Positions 58,281 through 64,000 of a stretch of 64,000 nucleotides of DNA are shown in pieces. Positions within the stretch are counted from its first letter, which is position 1. Each line of letters opens with the position of its first letter. The stretch comes from Cenococcum geophilum 1.58 (taxonomy: Eukaryota; Ascomycota; Dothideomycetes; Gloniales; Gloniaceae), in contig KV748258.1 in the NCBI GenBank assembly GCA_001692895.1, positions 124,001-188,000 of the forward strand. Reading direction: 5' to 3'. A program made the position numbers and the translations under genes. The notes under the pieces are model-generated. The model was given only the letters and a program-made list of their open reading frames with translations, did not search any database and was not told the origin of the DNA.

Positions 58281-60099
58281 TTGCCTCTTTTCTACTCTAA
58301 TGGTACATTCCATAGCGTGGCTAGGCTTCTAACCCATGCTCGGTAATCTAATCTCTCTGTTGCATAGACCGGGGCAGTTTGCAAGCACTGTAATGCATTT
58401 CGCGGGGTTGCTCACTTTCATTCATCCGTGTCATTAAGATCAGCAAAAGTTTTATCTTGTGTTGTTGGTCGGCGAGGACAAAAAGATCAGGGCGGGGTCC
58501 ACTGCTGGCATCTTCCTTTTTGCGTGCGTTATACTCACTCTTGCGTAGGATTTTTGTACCGGCGTTGGTGGTTGGGAATTGCGAATGTCTTCATTCTTTC
58601 TTATCAAGCTGAAGTCGTCAGTCTTCTTATCCACATGGACACCTCTTACTCTTACATCCTATGTTTCTCCAGCCCCTACTAGCTGCCATGCTTTAACGTG
58701 GTTAGCTGGTGGCATCTGGGCTCTCTATTCCGCCTTTGCGACCCGTGTGTTCCTAGTCTGGCGTGGCACTTCGATCCAGTGCCAGATACTGTGTGTTGTG
58801 TCTTCAACTCTTTTTCTACTTCATGCTCACCCCTTTTTTCTGCGGTTCTTCCTTTTTCTTTTTTGCCTCCTGTGCGGGCTGAATGCGGTGGATGAACGGG
58901 ACGGTTTTGGGGTGGGTTTTCCGTGGTTTTCCTCCCATGGGGTTCTAGGTTTTAATTTAATCTCTTCACAGGATGTTCAGATAGACTGCCCCGCACTTGT
59001 GTATAACTTCTTTTAATGCAGAGACCGCACTGAAAATGTTCATGAATCGGTTCATAAAATGTCGCTGTGCTGTGCTGTGCCATGCTGGGCCGGGCTATGG
59101 TAAGACATTCATGAGAAGTCTGTCTAGGAGAGGGATGGAGAGGACGAGGCATAAGATGAGTATGAGAGGAACGCGAACGTGCCGATCTTCACAGAGATCT
59201 TTAGGCATTCACTTCCCCGCGACGTTCCATCTCAACATCAAGTGCCCACCCCTCGCGGCCAGATCCGATTCATCTCATGACGCGCCTCCGCATCCCTAGC
59301 CCTTTCCCTCTACTCTACCCCTTTCACCCATCCCCTCTCATTAGATTCACCTCCCCACTACCAACCACACCAACCCAGACCGACCGGTCCAGAACGTCGA
59401 TCCCTCAGGCCGATCTCCGTTTCCTGGTCACCTTCTGCGCCCGACACGTTGGGCCGGGCGCGGGTATGTTGGATCTCAGGCCACGTGGACAAGCCGGTGT
59501 GCTTTCCGGGCAAGGCAGAAGCGAGTTAGAGAGATCAGCAAGATGGCAGGTTACAAAAGGCCGCTGCACAGCAGCTCTTCCCTTACATTGGGCAGTTTTT
59601 TGTTTTGGCTTTGCCAGGTAACGGGTCATCGTGCAGCAAGCAGAACGCGCGTTTCCTCCGTGGCTGGGTGGTAGAAGGGCCCCGAACTTTTTGCACCCAT
59701 GCTGCGTGAAAACTTGGATTCTGTGGCCCTAACTGCGGGACGGTTTTGCTGGTTGTGCTCAGGGAGTGGGATAATGGGAGATGCAGGAGGTGCGGTTGGA
59801 GTGGTGTGGCGATGGCGGCGCGCTTATTCGTCAGTCTGGACAGGATGTGGCGCAGACTTCCCTGCTCCGATCGGGCGGGATGACGGAATTGGGCAGGGGT
59901 GGGGTGAGTTTTTGGGAGAGGGTCTGGAGGATCAAGTTGAAGACGTCATTGTAGCGTAGAGAGAAGAGGGGGTATATTACTTAAGGAGATGGATGAGTTG
60001 CGGTTTTCAGTCAACGGAATAAATCACTGTTTATTCAACTGCTTCTACCTAAACTTTACTCAATCACCGTTTTAAGACTACGAGAGACTGCTATTCGGA
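58281..60099. other. Intergenic region after eIF4G
   Basis: Holds the eIF4G 3' region and the promoter of the next small gene. T-rich at about 58800-58900. Short frames only, none supported. Confidence 0.45.
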
Positions 60100-60625
60100 A
60101 TGGCCGAAGAGAATCAACAGAAAGGTACCTCTTCCCATCCATCCGCTTTTTCCCTCGTTGAATGAGGTAGCTAAACCGGCCGAAAGGCATGTTCGGAACC
60201 GTCACCGGCGGCATTGGTGGGCATCAAGAATGCTCTTCGTGCCGTTCGAATCACTAATTTTGAATAGGCAACGTCTTGGGAGGTGTTACGGACACTGTTG
60301 GAAAGGGGGTTGGCGGTGTTACGAACACCCTGGGTGCGTTTCCTATCTCCCCCAAATTCCTAGCTATATCTTAAAATGGCCCTAACGTAGCCATAGGTGA
60401 CACCGTTAGCGGACTCGGCAAAGGCATCGGTGATACAGTTGGAGGCGTGACGAAGGGTGTTGGCGACACCACGAAGTGTATGTCCCAGTCGATACAACCT
60501 GATGAGAGCGTGCGACTAACATCTATCTTGCAGCTGCCGGCGGCATGGTCACCGATACCACTGACATGGCTTCTAAGAAGCTGGGTGGAAAGAAACAGGA
60601 TGGAGAGAATCCTTTGGACGTGTAG
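60100..60625 (+). CDS. Small Gly/Val/Thr repeat protein, function unknown
   Basis: Four exons (60100-60124, 60268-60333, 60397-60477, 60534-60625) join in frame to 87 aa. The protein is a hydrophilic head MAEENQQK, then short repeats of the type GxVxGGVTxTVGKGVGG: NVLGGVTDTVGKGVGGVTN, then DTVSGLGKGIGDTVGGVTKG and VGDTTKSAGGMVTDTT. The tail is KKLGGKKQDGENPLDV. The 11-residue-like periodicity of Gly, Val and Thr could form an amphipathic helix at a membrane or lipid droplet, as in LEA-like and perilipin-like proteins; this is inference. All three introns are phase 1. There is no signal peptide or known domain. Because the gene is small and spliced it is easily missed. Confidence 0.8.
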
Positions 60626-61454
60626 GATGAACGAGATGACACTGTAATGAGATTGAGAGAAAATCTTGATTCATGACGTATCGTTTTAATGGATAATTTT
60701 GTAGGATTAATGAAATTCGATATCAAACTGTCCTCTTCTAATACTATTTATTTTTACCATGTTAGGCTCGCACTGTTACTGCCCCGTTCCTCTTAGTACT
60801 TGTGGTTCTTATATATCTGCGTGCCAATACCTTCAAAACTAGAGTTTTCCGTATTTGGGAAGTTCGTTTATTTACTGCAAAGATGTTGGAAGGTGTTGAT
60901 TCAAAGAGAAGTATCTGTAAATCGAAGAATCTGTTGTTCCTCGAAATCCAGAAAAAATCCGCAAGGCCTGCCTCATACGCTGCTAAGGCGGATACTCACC
61001 TTCTAAGCATCTTTCAGGGTCCCACTTATGCACTCGTGAATGGCCCAGACACAAAAATCTAAACGCCCTCTACCTAAACAGCTCTGAAATACTTCAGATG
61101 CTCACCCAGAACCCATTTGGTATGGGAAGGATTAAACGTATTCCCTCGGCGTATATATTTATTAAAATCGCATGAGGTGCTTCTACCACTGATACACTGA
61201 CAGCCATCGCCATTCCTAATGTCTGCGGTGAGACTGTATATAAATAATATCTGGAATTAGTCAGCCAGAGTTGCCTGCTTGATGTTTAATTTCCGCAATG
61301 CTCAGGGGTGGCCTGTCTCGAGACATGAAAGCTTTCAAGTTGGAATCTCTGTATATAAGGTCCCGAGCCAGAAAGCGCGTAGAATCTCAGATGTCATTGA
61401 TAGGTTGTAAAAATTGTAGCTCTTCTTGAGCGGTCGATTTTATTTCGTTAGATT
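60626..61454. other. Convergent 3' intergenic region
   Basis: Lies between two converging genes. One frame at 60802-61062 has no homology or splice support and looks like chance. Confidence 0.45.
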
Positions 61455-62510
61455 TTATTCGTGTGACCATTCCGGCTTCTTCTTTTCCGCAAAAGCCGTC
61501 ATACCTGTAATCTATCATCAGGAACCCACCAAATATATTCCAAGCGAAATCAAGAGACCTACCTATTTTCTGATCTTTGCTTCCAAACAAACTATGGAAC
61601 ACTCTCCTCTCAAACTCGACACCCTCCTTAATTCCCAAATCCTGGCTCTTATTGACAACCTCTTTTGCAGCCTTGGCAGCAATCCTACTCATCCCTGCAA
61701 TCTTCTCCGCCGTACCAATTGCCCCATTCAAACACTCCTCGGCATTTCCAAACACCTTCGCCGCCAACCCCCACTCCCCCGCTTGCTTCCCACTAAAGTT
61801 ATCCCCTGTTAGGATCAGCTCCATAGCCCTCGACTTGCCAATCGCGCGCGTCAAGCGCTGCGAGCCGCCCGCACCGGGGATGGTGCCGAGCTTGATTTCG
61901 GGCTGGCCGAAGGTCGCGGAGGTAGAGCAGTATATGATATCAGTCANCATGGCGAGCTCGCAGCCACCACCGAGCGCATAGCCGTTGACGGCGGCGATGA
62001 TGGGCTTCTTAACGCGAGTGGTTAGGTCGGACCACATTTCAATGAAGTCGTTGCCGTAGGCGGCGGAGAAGGTTAGGTCTTTCATTTCCTTGATGTCGGC
62101 GCCAGCTGTAGGGAGTTTAGTAGGGTATTTTGAGGACTGTGGCAAGAGGATGGCTGGGCTGACCGGCGAAAGCTCGTTCGGAGCCAGTGAGGACGATTGC
62201 GCCAATTTCTTTGTCAGAGTCAAGTTTCTTGAGGGCATCGTTGAGTTCGAGGATGAGGGGTGTACATAAGGCATTGAGTGCTTTTGGGCGGTTAAATGTC
62301 ACTATTCAAGGCATAACAGGTTAGTATAAAACCCTTTAATCATAAAGGATTCTTAACAAAGCTCTACTTACCCAGGCCAACCCCAGGTTTTGGCGTCGAG
62401 ACTATGAGATGTTCATATGTTGATGACGAAGAGTAAAGACGGATTAGACGTGGAAGAGAAGAAGGGGTAAATTGAGAGGCGACTCTCCTTGGAGCCCGTA
62501 GAGAATACAT
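61455..62510 (-). CDS. Mitochondrial enoyl-CoA hydratase (ECHS1-type crotonase)
   Basis: Hydrates trans-2-enoyl-CoA to L-3-hydroxyacyl-CoA, the second step of beta-oxidation; the next enzyme is encoded at the other end of the window. Four exons on the minus strand. The N-terminus [18 protein letters not shown] with [10 protein letters not shown] is a typical presequence; an upstream in-frame ATG at 62576 would lengthen it. The crotonase fold shows [24 protein letters not shown] (oxyanion-hole loop), [13 protein letters not shown] with the first catalytic Glu, and [16 protein letters not shown] with the second. The last exon encodes [16 protein letters not shown]. One base is undetermined (N at 61947), making the residue after ELAM ambiguous (NTG codon); family comparison favours Met. 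The gene is head to head with rer1. Confidence 0.94.
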
Positions 62511-62893
62511 ACTAAATGATTGAAATAGGAACAAGACCAGGCTTTTGGATGCAACGGGAAACGGGAGCTTCTTCATGAATTGAAGCTCCGACGGCTACTA
62601 GCGGCTCGACCTCGGTTAAGGTATGACGCCGGTCGCCCTCATCGGATTTTCTATTCCGCCCTCCGATGCGCTAGGCCAGGAACGTTGTAGGGTAAAAGCG
62701 CTCAGCCCAGCCCCAACAGACCGAACTTTAATCTTTTGGCAATCAGCCTTTTGAATAGACACGCAGCAACACGAGAACCGTATCACCTTTTCCCATCCGC
62801 TTAGCCCAACATACCCGGCGCAGACTTTCAGGGCCCATTTTGCCATATTCGCCTGGGAAATAAGCCGAAAAGTTCGATTTTCAGCGCCTCAGA
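62511..62893. promoter_or_regulatory. Divergent promoter between enoyl-CoA hydratase and rer1
   Basis: 383 bp between the two start codons. I saw no TATA box. An oleate-response type motif (CCTCGG) appears once on the plus strand, at about 62609, which is too short to weigh much. Confidence 0.45.
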
Positions 62894-63654
62894 ATGGATG
62901 CGCCTGAGCCCGACACCCCTTTCGCCGCCGTGAGCGCCCAGACGACGAAATACGGAAGAGTGAGTTAAAGACGCAATGTCCCAGTATAACTATTGGGAGC
63001 GACGCTAATCCGTATACCAACGCAGATATACCAAGCCTATCTAGACAAATCAACCCCGTTTACCGTGTACCGATGGATGGGCACCGGCGCTCTGTTTCTA
63101 TTTTTCGTCCTGCGGATATTCTTCGCACAAGGCTGGTATATAGGTTAGTAATGGCTCAACTCTCAGGTTTAAAAGAGAATATGAGTTCTGACATAGACAT
63201 CAGTGGCATATTCATTGGGAATCTACCTCCTCAACCTTTTCCTAGCCTTCATATCGCCGAAATTCGACCCGTCATTAGAGCAGGATGAGGGCATGGAAGA
63301 TGGCGCTGCGGGCGGGCTGCCAACGAAGGAAGAGGATGAGTTCAAGCCGTTCGTGCGGCGGTTACCTGAGTTCAAGTTCTGGTATTCGACCACCAAGGCC
63401 ATCGCCATCGGCTTCGTCTGCAGCTGGTTTGAGGTTTTCAACCTGCCCGTTTTCTGGCCAGTTTTGGTCGTGTACTGGTTGATTCTGTTCATGTTGACGA
63501 GTAAGCAGCTTCCACCCTTTCTGCAATCTCCAAAATAATGGTCACTTGCTAATTTCCCGACTCTTTAGTGCGGAGGCAGATCCAGCATATGATCAAGTAC
63601 CGCTACGTCCCATTCACGGTTGGCAAGACGCGGTATCCCGGCGCTGCGAAATGA
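62894..63654 (+). CDS. rer1: Rer1, Golgi-to-ER retrieval receptor
   Basis: Returns escaped ER membrane proteins from the cis-Golgi in COPI vesicles by recognising their transmembrane segments. Four exons (62894-62959, 63026-63143, 63204-63500, 63569-63654) join to 188 aa, the usual size. Diagnostic sequences are [56 protein letters not shown] and [19 protein letters not shown]. Four hydrophobic segments are visible: [38 protein letters not shown] and [16 protein letters not shown]. This matches the W-shaped topology of the family. The C-terminus is basic, with the Lys/Arg-rich cytosolic tail that binds COPI. Confidence 0.96.
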
Positions 63655-64000
63655 GCGTCTCGCAGCTGCCACCTTACCACATCACACCTTCCGCAAGGGA
63701 TGAAGTTAATGAGAGTATTGGTTGAGAGGGAGAGCGGGGAACGGTTAGGTTCTTCGGATGGATTGTAACCATAGATATTTCTGTCTTCATCTTCTTTTGG
63801 CCACGTTCCTGGGCCGCTATAGGGTGGCGTCTGCATTCGTATCAATTTTTAACTATGGGCATGTTTGACAGGACGAATGCGTGTAAAGCACCAATGCATA
63901 AAATGACTAGCGTTCAATTAGTGTATTTGAAAGACGTTCGGAACCGAATGATACTGAATGTCAATGATTTAGACAACTGCAAATAGAACATCAGCTAAAT
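63655..64000. other. rer1 3' region
   Basis: Short AT-rich end of the window with no supported gene. Confidence 0.4.

Overview
The window is nuclear DNA from a filamentous ascomycete (Pezizomycotina). The evidence is short spliceosomal introns (about 45-110 nt) with GT/AG borders and CTAAC-like branch points, dense housekeeping genes on both strands, an accessory complex I subunit, a betaine lipid synthase fusion and fungal-type TOF1/CSM3, SKI2 and eIF4G genes. A leotiomycete is a reasonable guess, but the sequence alone does not settle the class. All exon borders below were worked out by hand from splice signals, reading frame and family conservation.

Layout. 0-7 kb: tail of an unidentified gene, then a mitochondrial 3-hydroxyacyl-CoA dehydrogenase (-) head to head with the fork-protection gene swi1/tof1 (+). 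7.5-9.4 kb: a disordered protein of unknown function. 10-13 kb: TFIIH subunit tfb2 (-) head to head with a ten-exon hotdog thioesterase (+). 13.3-18.8 kb: the spliceosomal helicase Aquarius/cwf11 (-) head to head with a complex I subunit (+). 19-27.3 kb, all on the minus strand: betaine lipid synthase, proteasome ATPase rpt5 and trimethyllysine dioxygenase. 27.5-32.6 kb: a gene-poor, partly AT-rich stretch holding a tRNA-like sequence, short repeats and decayed reading frames. 33-42.8 kb, all minus: an importin-7/8 type karyopherin, ski2 and swi3/csm3. 43.5-45.7 kb: THO subunit hpr1 (+). 45.7-53.5 kb: two long gene-free stretches flanking a homeodomain factor. 53.5-58.3 kb: eIF4G. 60-64 kb: a small repeat protein, then enoyl-CoA hydratase (-) head to head with rer1 (+).

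How the genes fit together. Many products act in nuclear information processing or mRNA fate (swi1, swi3, tfb2, cwf11, hpr1, ski2, eIF4G, importin). A second set serves mitochondrial or lipid metabolism (two beta-oxidation enzymes, a thioesterase, trimethyllysine dioxygenase for carnitine synthesis, a complex I subunit, betaine lipid synthase). Five divergent promoters join genes head to head. Both partners of the fork-protection complex (Swi1 and Swi3) lie in this one window. The Swi3/hpr1 divergent promoter carries three ACGCGT (MluI cell-cycle box) motifs spaced exactly 12 bp apart, and one ACGCGT lies just upstream of swi1.

The most interesting observations are the phased ACGCGT array, the in-frame intron inside the Aquarius helicase core, a possible in-frame intron in eIF4G, the four-exon repeat gene at 60.1 kb whose introns are all phase 1, and the tRNA-like locus at 29.5 kb. 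I did not find a clearly new multi-gene system.
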